Shown in pieces: positions 49,255-60,099 of a DNA stretch of 64,000 bases. Position numbers and translations under genes: made by a program. Under the pieces are notes generated by a model. The model was given only the letters and a program-made list of their open reading frames with translations. It searched no databases and was not told the origin of the DNA. The stretch is from Blastomyces gilchristii SLH14081. Its lineage: Eukaryota > Ascomycota > Eurotiomycetes > Onygenales > Ajellomycetaceae. The stretch is taken from assembly GCF_000003855.2 (NCBI RefSeq), contig NW_003101678.1, positions 2,173,134 through 2,237,133 of the forward strand, read 5' to 3'. Position 1 is the first letter of the stretch. Each line of letters starts with the position of its first letter.

Positions 49255-49512
49255 TGTAAGAAATTCTGCTTTTTATGAATTCTTTATCTCTATTTCTATC
49301 TCTCATGTAATTAATAGAGCTAGCAGCCCTTGACTACACATAACTATATAGACTGGAGTTTGTGAATACTATTCATAACTCAGCTTGAATGCTATTATAC
49401 ATTTAATCTCTACATTTTATCTTCCTACTGTGAATACTTCTAGTAGTTAACAGTACATATCACGCCAAGCTGCAAACACTCGAATAATCGCCTGCGAGCA
49501 CTTATTCTTACA
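49255..49512 (+). repeat. H-plus 3' LTR (258 bp)
   Basis: Begins TGTAAGAAATTCTGC and ends ATTCTTACA. It is CG-poor at its start relative to the 5' LTR but CG-richer at its end (CACGCCAAGC, CTCGAATAATCGCCTGCGAG), so each LTR lost different sites. Confidence 0.92.
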
Positions 49513-50101
49513 TACTCTTACTTCAGAGATCTTTGATTATTCAAGTATCTTTGTATATACTAGAACAGAGGCATTTCTTCTACTTTATCTGAACTTAATT
49601 GAATTTAGTTGTACAGAGTCTTTTCTCAGTTAAATAGAGTTATATTCTTCTAATTCATTTTTAAGAAGTAGCATTTCTTCTTCACAGTCAAAAGTTTGAA
49701 CTGAAATATTATGAAGAATGAATTTATCTCACTTTTCATCTCTCTCAGATAGAATTGTGATGTTTAATAAAGATTCTACTACTGATTTTCAGAGATTCTC
49801 ATTCTGAATAAGGAATTTCACACTGAATTCAGGCATTGTAGTCAGAATGATAAAGTTTTCAAAGAAGAATGACTCAATTGAAGCTATAACTAGTTTTTGA
49901 ACTTTAATATTAGTTATTAACTGAGAAAACAACTGCTGATTAATTTCATTTCTGATTCTAAAAATAATATTTGAGTTTAGCTTATTTCTCTGCAAGATAT
50001 TCTGATTTAAGACTTTGAGAATAACTCTTCTATTTCTGAAGATTTGAAAGTTTTTCTCTTTTTGCATTTTTTTTTTACTTTTCTATGAATAGAAGTATGA
50101 G
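49513..50101 (-). mobile_element. LINE-A fragment e: ORF1 central part
   Basis: Minus-strand ORF1 sequence. The segment 50067-49789 reads MQKEKNFQIFRNRRVILKVL and onward, matching plus-strand 60580-60854. It starts with the H-plus target repeat and ends with the MITE2 target repeat (50094-50101). Confidence 0.85.
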
Positions 50102-50607
50102 TAGACTGACCGTGTGACTGTGTCTGGAACCAGGACCAGATTTTTTGATAGTCTCATTACCAATTCGACTGATCCCATTACATGGTTTTAACATTAGATA
50201 GTAGTTTCATACTATCTCAGTGAGACTTACTGTCTACTCTTATCAGATTTTTCAAATGAGACCATGATTTTCACTTCTCAATTTAAATTATTTTTATTGC
50301 TTTAAATGACTTTAAATCTCATTTGAGCATTATCAAAAAGCATTACTTTTTAAAAAATTAAAAATAGTCTAAAAAAAACCTTAAAATGTCTAAAAATAGT
50401 AACTTTATGCCAAGAATGAAACTAAATGGAATCAAATGGAATCACTTTCTCATTTTTTTCAAGTCATGGTTTCATTTTAAGATCTGATATATAGTCACTT
50501 TGCATGTTTTTTTAATGGATAGTCCCAGCGGGATTCACATCAAGAAATGTATGAGACCAGACCAAATGGGACCAAATGTGAAATTCATGGTCCCGGCGGC
50601 TAGTCTA
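50102..50607. mobile_element. MITE2: 506-bp inverted-repeat element, 8-bp target duplication
   Basis: Second copy of the element at 15644-16147, same orientation in the window. Ends are TAGACTGACCG and (complement) TAGACTAGCCG. The target duplication AGTATGAG is at 50094-50101 and 50608-50615. It sits in LINE-A ORF1, while MITE1 sits in ORF2. Confidence 0.87.
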
Positions 50608-51291
50608 AGTATGAGCAGTACTCTTCTCAGTTTTCTTAGAATTTTGAGTAGATTTTGACATAGTAGATTTAGAGATAGTAGATTTAGCTGCTTGAGTATA
50701 TATTTTCTTCTGATTTAAAAAAGAAGAAGAAGAAGTAGAAAAAGAAGAAGAGTAAAGTAAAGAGTCAGTGATTGTACTGGCAATTTTCAATGTTTTTTAA
50801 ACCGTGTTTGAAATTTTAAGTTTGAACTTGATCATCTTCTGTAGTTATCTAGTCTGAGTATGAAGAATTAACAGAACTTCTTCATTCATCTCATTCAGAC
50901 ACTGCTTTTCAAGAATCTTGCTTGCTTTTTCAAGTTTCTGTATTTTAAGTACTTGTTATTTCTCTATTTCCTCTTTCTTTCTTCTCTTCAGAATTTTAAT
51001 CTTAGAAATAGCATTTGAGAAATCATCTTTTCCACATTAACTGAGTGTATTTTTAAACTTATTGTTCTTACTCAATGAAAAGTTGATTAGACTGTTTCAA
51101 TTGAGAGATTTGTTAAAATCTTTTGAATTGAAAAGTGAATCAGACTGTTTCAATTAAGAGATTTCTAAGTCTGTCTTCAATTGAAAAGTTGATCAGACTA
51201 TTTCAAAAGAAGAATAAAAGACTTTTGTGTATAAAACATCTGATTTTTTTGACACTAGTTCAGTAACTAGGTTAGATTTTTGAAGAGAATC
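50608..51291 (-). mobile_element. LINE-A fragment f: ORF1 N-terminal part
   Basis: Minus-strand match to plus-strand 59900-60540. It includes the Ser/Lys-rich segment (50790-50605) and, near 51060-51210, three copies of a short motif around CAATTGAAA and GTCTGATC, also present at 60010-60080. It is cut at 51291 by the C2 LTR; the LINE 5' UTR of this copy is not in the window. Confidence 0.8.
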
Positions 51292-51571
51292 TGTAGCGGG
51301 CTGCGCCCGATCAATCATATAGACTATTCCGTTACACTCCACAGATTTCTACCGCTCCGATTCTCGGTCGCCGATCCTCAGCTGAAACCCTACAGAATTC
51401 CTATTCTTCCGCCCCGAAGTTCCACCGCGTACGCCATCATGTACATGTATAAATATCCTCTTCAATCACTGATTTCCACACTTTCTCTTTCTTTTCTTCT
51501 CTAACATTTTTAACTTTGTTATATAAGACCTATAAATATTATACTGATCTATTCAGCATAGGCCTCTTACA
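51292..51571 (+). repeat. C2 5' LTR (280 bp), GC-richest LTR in the window
   Basis: Begins TGTAGCGGGCTGCGCCCG and ends CTCTTACA. It keeps many CG sites (CCGTTAC, CGCTCCG, CTCGGTCGCCG, CCGCCCCG, CACCGCGTACG) that are mutated in the C1 LTRs. It lacks the 22-bp duplication of C1 and has a different central segment. Confidence 0.88.
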
Positions 51572-52195
51572 CTTGAAAAACATTCATTGTCTTCTTATTA
51601 GAAATGATTACTCACTGAGATATTCAAATGTGTAACAACATGTAAGAAATAGAGAAATAGTCAAACAGTTAAGCAGACACTGAGTTCTCAGATAGAAGCT
51701 TACTCATCAGTCACTCTGACTCTGTAACAAGATCTTATAAAGAGAATATCAGCAAAAGATCTGAGAGTTCTGACACTTCAGAAATATGAGATATTCATAT
51801 AATTGCACTTTCACAGATATTACACATCTGACAATTGATATAATCATGTCTAATGATAATATGAAAGAACTGTCAAACATGAATATAGACACAATATCAC
51901 AGTGACTCTAAGCAATGTTGAAATTACAACAGTAACAGATAGCTGATATACATACAACTCAACAACTTTAATATAAGAAAATTCAATAATTAACTCAATA
52001 AGAAACTCATGCAATTTCAACATCTACAGAATCAAATATAAAGGTGCTGAAAGAATGCTTAGATACTCTTACATATTTCAATACTTCTGATCTCACTCTC
52101 TACTGATTATGAAGAATGAAAATGCTCATGAAACTAAGTGTAGATGAAGATGTCATCAGTTCACTAATTAATCAAGATTAATACATCAATGAATA

Positions 52196-54571
52196 CTTGC
52201 AAAACCTAATAGAAAAACTTCAATTCCTAAGTCATATAGAGTAATATCTCTATTGAACTGCCTAGGAAAGGTTTTAGAAAAGATAATAGCTACTTGACTA
52301 TCTTTTATAAGCTCTATAGATGATTCGCTTTTATTCAGTGAACAAATGAGAGATAGAAAACAGTGTTCTGCAATTGACACTGTTCTCTCAGTTGTTCATG
52401 ATATTCAAATAGCAAAGCATGAGAGCCTGGTCTCAACTGCAGTTTTTATTGATATAAAAGAAGCATTTGATCATGTTTCAAAGTCAAAGTTAATTTAGAT
52501 ATTGAAGATATTAAAACTGCCACTTTCTCTAATAAAATGGGTTAACTGTTTTATATCTAAAAGAAGTATACAACTCTTCTTTGATGGAATGAAACAAGAC
52601 AAGACTGAGATAAAAATAGAAGTATCACAGGGATCTTCAATCTCACTCATTTTATTTGCAATATACACTGCATATCTATTCAAAAATAGAAATATGAGAA
52701 TAGTGCGATCTCTGAGTTATGTGAATGATATTGGTCTAGTCTACAGCTCAAAAACTATCAAAGAGAATTTGAAAGTAATTGAAGAAGCTGCAAAGAAAAT
52801 CTTTGTTAGAGCAGATATCAATCAAATTCAATTTAATATGAATAAAACTGAGTTAATTCATTTCTTTTCTAGATTCAATGAGAAAGAACTATCTCTAACT
52901 CTTTTAAATAGAGAGATTAAACCCAGTGTAAATGTCAAATGATTAGAAGTATGGTTAAACTCCAAGTTGAATTTTAAATATCACATTCAACAAAGAACTG
53001 TCAAGACAGAAAGACTATTGAACAACATAATCAGACTATCAAATACAGAGAGAGGTCTATCCTTCCATGCTATGAGACAGTTATATATAGCCTGTATTAC
53101 ATCAGTAGCTGATTATGAAGTTCAAGTTTGATGAAATAATCAAGGGAATTTCACTGCACTCTTTCAAAGTCTGCAAAACAGAGCCTTGAGAAGAATTCTG
53201 AGAGCATTCAAATCATCTCCTATTAAAGCAATGAAAATTGAAGCTTTGATTCCTCCTCCTGCTATTAGATTTGAAAAGGCCTGTATGAACTATGCTCTGA
53301 GAGTTGTAAAGATGAGCTCAAATCATATAATCAGAGAAAGAGTCTCTTCTTCATTTCAATCAATCAACTCTGGAAATGAACTGGATTGAAATAGATTTCT
53401 TGATTGAAATGAAAATAATTCTTCAAAGAAAATGCCTTCTCAACTGTACAGACTATGCTCTCTGATTAAAAATCAATTTTCTTCTTTAAATGTTGAAAAA
53501 GTTGATCATGAGAAGTTATCTCTCTGAAGAGAAAAGCTTGAATCTCTTATAGACTTACAAATAAGTGAACTATCAAAAGAGAAAGAATATGAACAGCATT
53601 TGAAGAGAATTTCTACAATCAATATAAAAGACTCTGTTCTGATTTATTCAGATGACTCAAAAAATGAGAACTTGAATAGATTAGACGCAGGCATTGCTTA
53701 TACTGAAGATAATATCAATTTTATCTCAGATTTCTGAAATCTAGGCTCTGAATGTGAAGTCTTTGATGCTGAACTATTTGCAATAGTGAAAGCTTTCAAA
53801 CTCATTGAAATAAAATCTCATAAAAGAGGAAATTGTTTGAAAGAGGCATGAATATTCTCTGATAGTCAAGCTGCTTTAAAAAGACTTAGAAATAGTCAGA
53901 TTCATAATGATCAAATGAATCTTGAACTGATCTTAAACTCTGTTTTGAAAATTCAAAAGAGAAGAACATCAAAGCTGATAATTCATCTGCACTGAGTTCC
54001 TGCTCATATGAATATTCATGACAATGAATTGGCTGATTCAGCTGCAAAAAAGGGTGCAGAATTAAGCAGATCTATTCAAAAAATTATGTCCTGATCTTTT
54101 ATAAAGAGAAAAATAAAAGAATCTTGTTTAGACAAGTGAAATGAAAGCTGGCAGAAACAAAAGAAGAGTATACATTATTCAAGATTTGAAACAAAACCCA
54201 AGTGGAAATCTTGTTCAATTAAATGTAAAAAGAAAATATTCTCATCTATAATACAGCTGAAACTAGGACATGGCTATTTCAAATCTTATATACAAAGATT
54301 TGATGATAGATTTGACTCAATAGAATGCTCATTCTGCAATACAAATGAGAATCCTGAGTATGTTGTAATGCACTGTGCATTATACAATAGTCTCAGAGCC
54401 AGATTGAAAGAGAAGTATGATCTAAATCAATTAAATATGAGATTCTTATTCTCAACTGAGACAGAAATTAAATACTTAATAGACTTTCTATCAGAAACTT
54501 AAGCAGCTACAAGAAAATGGCTAAATTCAGAATTATCTGAATATGAAGAGAAGGAAATCAACCAGATATAG
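52196..54571 (+). pseudogene. LINE-E ORF2 remnant: RT, RNase H, zinc finger
   Basis: A 146-codon stretch (52502-52942) is open through the RT core: GSSISLILFAIYTAYL, then SYVNDIGLVYSS, where the catalytic YVDD has become YVND. RNase H follows (about 53630-54070: YSDDS, DAELFAIVKAF, FSDSQAALK, NELADSAAKKGAE), then C-x2-C...HC near 54325-54375. TGA codons remain at Trp positions. Inactive. Confidence 0.87.
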
Positions 54572-54924
54572 TCTGTTAAAACAGCTATATACTATCTTTT
54601 AATAATTTGTTTTGTTACAGTCTTTCTTTATTTTATCTTTTTCTTTCAATTTCTTTCTGTCTATCTATTTAATATGTCTATCTTTAAGACTGTGTTCTTT
54701 TTTCCTTTGTCATGATATTGTCAAATGGTTTCAAAGTATGAGACAATGTTAAAACACTGCAATTTGTAAACAGTTTTTGTATTCTGGACTGGAATTTTCT
54801 GATTTTGCATATCTGAAATTGATGAATGTATAATACTTAACTTTACAGATATAGGAAAAACCCTGAGAACTAAAAGTTCTCAGGTAGATGTCATAGTCTC
54901 TGACTGCATACATCTATAATTGAA

Positions 54925-54968
<44 letters not shown>
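52196..54968 (+). mobile_element. LINE-E: 5'-truncated LINE inserted in C2 gag
   Basis: A 2.77-kb insertion with the 13-bp target duplication ACATCAATGAATA at 52183-52195 and 54969-54981; C1 shows the empty site near 25365-25380. The 3' end is (TAA)n of about 14-15 units, the longest here. It begins inside RT. It is the least mutated LINE ORF2 in the window. Confidence 0.92.
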
Positions 54969-54971
<3 letters not shown>

Positions 54972-54981
54972 TCAATGAATA

Positions 54982-57560
54982 ATTGAAGAATTATATAAAA
55001 TAGAAGTTTTATTCATGAATAAAAGCATGTGAATCAGCATTGCAAATATCTGATAACATTATCAAATATCTTAATATTCTGTTCTGAGACACTGTTATAC
55101 AATAGAAAGTATTAAATTAGTTACAGAGTGTCTGACAGAGAAACACTTCTTATACAACATTCATTCCTGACTTCAATACCAAGATTCTAGAAGCAGCTGA
55201 TCAATCTTGAAAGAATCAAATAAAGATTAGCATGCTCAAGAAGACATTAACTTTCAAACTCTTACAGACTCTTATAAGCATAGACAAAGACCAGACTTAT
55301 AAAGGTTTCTGCATATGACTTCAGACATCGAATGACTGTCTTATCAAGCTCAAGAGTATACAGAACAGTGATAGAAGATATTACACTTATACATCTGCAC
55401 TGAGAAATAACCCAGTCACTCATACACCTTTGCTGAGAAATGACAATAATAATGCGGATGTCATGAATTGAGTAGACTTAAATATCTACATATAAGCAAG
55501 AATCTCTGCTGTCTGAACAGGCTTTCAAGTTCTTGAGATCACTTCTGAAGAAGTCACTGACTAATGTCAATGAGAGATGTGCATTAATTGTAACTGATCA
55601 GAATACATCACTTTCAACTGCTGATCAGCCTATATATCTTCTCACTTCAGAGAAAGATCAGTATCTTCTCATTCAAAGAATGAATCAGTGCCTGTCTGTG
55701 TCAATCACATTGCGTTGAAGAAAGATTCAGAAGACAACTATAAAGATGTCTCAATGAAACAGGGAAAAGATTAGCTTCAGTTCAAATTTGCAAACAGAAG
55801 CTTGAAGAGATCAGATGACAATAATTTGAAGAGAAAACAACAATGAATGTGATTCTTATATCTACTGTGATTGATAAGATGTATAATATGAAAGCCATGA
55901 TAGACAGTGATCTATGTTATTATATAATGATTAAATCTTCAGTTGTAAGATATTATAATCTTCAGTGTATTCTCTTATTAAAACTCTGACTTCTTACAGA
56001 ATTTAATGATTCAAAAGACATTCACATCTGTTACATGATGAAACTAAACATAGATATTGAAGAACATCAATATGAAGATGCCTATGCATATGAAGTTCAT
56101 AATTTTGACTATAATCTTGTGCTAGAACTTGTCTGACTATCTGAACAAGGCATCTTATTGAATACTTAAAACAGAAGTTTAATATTTTCTAACAATGATA
56201 GAATCTATGAAGATGATATTTATAAGACTATGAATCTTACACAGATCTCTGTCAACACTTATAAAATGCTCTGAAAAAGAAGTCATTAGTAAGAGCACTG
56301 ACAAAGTCACTGATAGCAGAATTATGTATCAATCTATTTCATCAGTCTGACTGATATCAAGAAGGCTCTAGAGAAGTTATTCTGTACTATAATAACAGAT
56401 TCTCACACAAAACTCTCTCAATAATATTATGAATATCTAGATGTCTTCTGATAAGACAACATTATACATATACTCTCTTTATAAGACTCAGAAGTGAATC
56501 ACAGTATCAAGTTAGAAAAGAAGAATAATAAGAATCTCAAGTCATCATAAGACTGTCTTTATAATATGTCTCAAGATGAACTTCTTCTTCTTCAGAAGAC
56601 ACTTAATGATCTGTTAAATAAGAGCTTTATATATACTAGCAACTTCTTCACTGCCGCTTCTATTCTCTTTATAAAGAAATCAGATGAAAAACTCTGATTC
56701 TATGTGAACTATGCAGATCTGAACAGATTGATAAAGAAAGATCATTATCTCTTATCTCTCATCAATAAAACTCTAGCATATATCAGACAAATCTGATGAT
56801 TTATAAAGCTAGATGTTATCACTGCATTTCATAAGATTCATATCACTGAAGAAGATGAATGACTTACAGTATTTTAAACATATTATAATCTCTTCAAATA
56901 AGTAGTTACACTCTTTGAACTGAGTAATGTCTTCAGTACATTTCAGAAGTATATTAACTGAGTACTTTGAGATTTTCTTAATGAGTTTGTAGCTGTATAT
57001 CTAGATAACATTCTCATCTTCATTAATAAATTCAGAAAGAAATATCAAGAACATGTGTGAAGAGTATTACAATGATTATAAGAGACAGAACTATCAATAG
57101 ATATTAACAAGTGTGATTTCAAAGTCAAGAGTAGAAAATATCTAGGTTTCATCATAGAAGCTGATAAGAGAATTCAAATGAATTCTGAGAAGATCTCTAC
57201 TATTCTCAAGTGAGAAGCTTCACATACTGTGAAAGATGTATGAAGCTTCATCAGATTTACTAACTTCTATCAGTGATTTATACAAAACTTCTCAGATATT
57301 ATGAGATCACTTACAGAACTCATTAAGAAGAATTCAGTATTTCAGTAATCAGTGAATACTGAAGCTGTATTTACACAGATGAAGAAGATATTCATTAATA
57401 TCTCTCTACTGATAAAATTCAATTCTGATCATGAAACAGTTATTAAAGCTGATTTCTCTGACTATATTATAGAAGAAGCTATATTGTAATATGATGATAA
57501 AGATATCTAATAATTATGTATCTTCATGTCTAAGAAACTAAGTTCTGCTGAATACAATTA
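54982..57560 (+). other. C2 coding remnant between LINE-E and SINE3
   Basis: Entirely C2 gag, protease, RT and early RNase H sequence, aligned to C1 25380-27935. It contains no separate gene. The 61-codon plus-strand frame at 55533-55718 is a shifted frame over the gag knuckle region. Confidence 0.75.
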
Positions 57561-57573
57561 TAAGATCTATAAT

Positions 57574-57661
57574 GCCCCGGTGGCCGAATGGTTAATGCGG
57601 CCACCCGGTAGCACCTTGGCGTGGGAAACCAAGGCGCGTGGGTTCGAAACCCGCAGGGGAT
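57574..57661 (+). tRNA. tRNA-like head of SINE3 (class II shape)
   Basis: The D arm GGCCG/CGGCC encloses an A-box-like TGGCCGAATGG. A CCTTGG/CCAAGG hairpin occupies the anticodon or variable region. The T arm GTGGG-TTCGAAA-CCCGC has an intact B box. The acceptor ends CCCC/GGGG pair but the outer bases do not match well. No clear anticodon. Its position at the 5' end of a retroposed unit argues against a functional tRNA. Confidence 0.7.
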
Positions 57662-57946
57662 ACATTAAATCCGGAACTCAAGCACCTCAGGTTTCTAATA
57701 AATACAGAGGTGTACAAATCGCTTCAATGAATTGCTCTATGTTCCTGGGCTGGGAAGTTATTATCGCATGTATCTAATTGTCACTCCTTTGTATTTTCCT
57801 ATGTTCTTGTTATCTTGGCGTGGTCTCAACACCTGTATTTCCTCCTGTATAACCAACACTTGACCTGTATTTAACATGACGCAAGCACTCATCATAAGCT
57901 CCGCTTGCATATGAGTATAATGAAAGAATAATAATAATAATAATAA
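57574..57946 (+). mobile_element. SINE3: 373-bp tRNA-headed SINE in C2 RNase H
   Basis: The target duplication TAAGATCTATAAT is at 57561-57573 and 57947-57959; C1 shows the empty site near 27940-27960. The element has a tRNA-like head (57574-57661), a 260-bp body and a (TAA)n tail. Unlike SINE1 it carries no long LINE segment; only the last bases (GAATAATAA) match the LINE tail. It is GC-richer than its host element and nearly unmutated, so it is one of the youngest insertions. The 83-codon frame across it starts in C2 and is not a gene. Confidence 0.9.
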
Positions 57947-58830
57947 TAAGATCTATAATAAGAAACTTCTCACAATTATACACTATCTAGAAGAATGAGA
58001 CTCTGAACTCTGAAGTGTCTTCAAATTTGAGATAATCACAGATTATAAGAATCTCAAGTATTTTATAATTATCTGTAAGCTTACTAAACATCAGATGCAA
58101 TAATCTGAGCTATTAAGCTGTTTTCATTTCACTATACACTATCATCTCAGCAGTCAGAACTTGATGACAGATGCTCTCTTATAATATGAGTAAGATATGC
58201 CTTTCAATGTAACAGACACTCACTGAATGAACTGAGAACACTGACTCTTAAATCTGAAGATATTAGTTAATCAAGATAGAACAACTTATGATATTATATA
58301 TACTTCTCTGATTAGAACACTCTCTCTCTGAACTATTATTAACACTCATATTGATATCTTAACTTCTCTCACATTGAATGAACTGTGATATATAACAGCT
58401 CAAGCTGATGAACTTCTTCAGACTCTCACTGAAGTAGTATAACAAGAAGTAGTAGCAACTACCAACCGCTCCACCACGAACTCGCTCGATTTTTCGAATA
58501 AGAACCCGCTGATAGATCCATCGAAAGGCCCTCGATCATACAAGCATTTTGACCCCATCGCCGACCGCATACCCCGTGTGGTGGTGGAGATATCCAGCCA
58601 AACATGAACTAGACATTGTTTGAAACTCCCGTGTGGGATTATCCCTCATTCACCCCTATCACATCACAACCCTGGGCCAAATTGCCATACAAATTGTAAG
58701 ATGAAGAGACCTAGCCATATACATCAATCTTCTTGATTTTGAAAGATCCCTGATCTGTAATTGTGAAGATATCTGAGAAGTACTCTCTGTGAAAACCCTG
58801 TTCATCTTTGATGTTTCAAAACATCAATAC

Positions 58831-59135
58831 CAAGTCTCACCCTTGTACCGCCCTTTCCAATCTGGCCTATTCTCAGCAGAAAAATACAAAAAGATACCTC
58901 AGTGATAATATCAAGCATATAATTAATGAACACTTCTGAAGTGCAATCTTCATGATCTGTCATCAGTGTATCTAGACTTTAATATCAAGTCTCATCCTTG
59001 CACTATCTCTCTCAATCTGACTTATCTCTGATAGAATAATATAAAAAGATATCTCAGTAACAGCATTTGATACATAATCTGTAGATAATGAGTCAACAGC
59101 ACATCAACAACTATAAAATCAGTATATCTCAAGAT
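58831..59135 (+). repeat. 155-bp tandem units in the LINE-D 5' UTR
   Basis: CAAGTCTCACCCTTG starts at 58831 and CAAGTCTCATCCTTG at 58986. AATACAAAAAGATACCTCAG and its mutated form AATATAAAAAGATATCTCAG follow at the same offset in each. LINE-C shows the same period. Confidence 0.75.
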
Positions 59136-59139
59136 CTGA

Positions 59140-60099
59140 CTGAGTCTTTGATCTCTGTACAGTGAGATATATTAAATCTAGTTTTAATATCTCAATATTT
59201 AATAGATTCTGCAAGAAATTGAGAACAGCAACACTAGATTTCTATTGAATTTGAGAATTAACTCTATATTGATATAATCATTGACAAAGTCTTCTATTTT
59301 AAGATATAAATAACCAGTTCCTCTACATTCTGCTGACAATATTTATATTATTATATAGAAACAGACTTATATTCTTTATAATATTAAGACTCTGAAGAGA
59401 GAAAGTCTTGATAGAGAATATATAGTAGTACATATCTTAGCAGTTTCTATCTCATTCTTCTGCAGTAGTTAATGCAAAAAAAAAAGATCTTAGAAATAGT
59501 TTTTTACTTATCTTGAAAAAGTAAGGTGTTTTTCTCTGAGTTTTATACAATTTTCTTACAAAGAATTAAAAACAGAGCTGTTTTCTATCATAATTTCATA
59601 TTCTTTTAAGTAAGAATTACTTTTTCAGTGACTGAAGAGCTTTCATTAATACTTAATTTCTTTTTACTCTCTTTATTAACTGATTTGAGTTGCACACTTG
59701 TTGTGTGAGAAGAAGTGAATGATTTAAAATAAAATTGAATAGTTTTAATCAATTTCTCTGCAAAAAATTAATTTATTTTTTATCAGTTTTTCTCTTAAAA
59801 ACTGTCATATTATCTGATTTATTATCAATTGATATCATACTTTTTCTCACTGTATCTCAAGAAAGAGATTGTAAAGATTTTATTAATTTATCTCAAAAAT
59901 CAATTTTAGTTTATTAGATTCTCTTCAAAAATCTAACCTAGTTACTGAACTAGTGTGAAAAAAATCAGATATTTTATATATAAAAGTCTTTTATTCTTCT
60001 TTTGAAACAGTCTGATCAACTTTTCAATTGAAAACAGACTTAGAAATGTCTCAATTGAAACAGTCTGATCAACTTTTCATTGAGTGAGAATAATGAGTT
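59140..60099 (+). other. LINE-D 5' UTR end and ORF1 leader, no gene seen
   Basis: AT-rich sequence matching 1-540 (minus) up to 59651. It then has a 60-codon open stretch (59735-59917) in a frame different from ORF1, and three copies of a short motif around TCAATTGAAA and CAGTCTGATC at 59995-60080. The ORF1 start codon cannot be fixed. Confidence 0.5.

Larger units (their letters stand above)
33970..49512 (+). mobile_element. H-plus: chromodomain Ty3/Gypsy element, interrupted by G2
   Basis: LTRs of 258 bp lie at 33970-34227 and 49255-49512, with the target duplication TACTC at 33965-33969 and 49513-49517. Without G2 (39418-47708 plus 4 bp) the element is ~7.25 kb, like H-minus. A polypurine tract (GAGAGAAGAGAA) ends just before the 3' LTR. 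It inserted into LINE-A ORF1: the two LINE flanks join to match 61080-61160. Confidence 0.92.
51830..58455 (+). pseudogene. C2 gag-pol (partial, twice interrupted)
   Basis: Gag begins about 51840 and resumes after LINE-E at 54982. Its knuckle near 55578-55620 reads C-x2-C-x4-Y-x4-C, His to Tyr. Protease near 55900 reads MIDSD. RT (about 56560-57110) has VYLDNIL at ~56992-57010, second Asp changed to Asn. RNase H (from ~57430) is split by SINE3. C1 provides the uninterrupted sequence at both insertion sites. TGA and TAA stops are frequent. Confidence 0.8.
51292..58462 (+). mobile_element. C2: second copy of chromodomain Gypsy element C, 3'-truncated
   Basis: A 280-bp 5' LTR (51292-51571) is followed by gag and pol homologous to C1, interrupted by LINE-E (52196-54968) and SINE3 (57574-57946). 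The copy stops at about 58455-58462, in the region between RNase H and integrase, where LINE-D begins. The integrase, chromodomain and 3' LTR would lie beyond LINE-D, outside the window. The LTR begins at LINE-A 51291. Confidence 0.88.

Noticed and set aside
57526..57777. An 83-codon frame.
   Set aside because: It begins in decayed C2 RNase H and runs through the tRNA-like head of SINE3; the target duplication at 57561-57573 cuts it.
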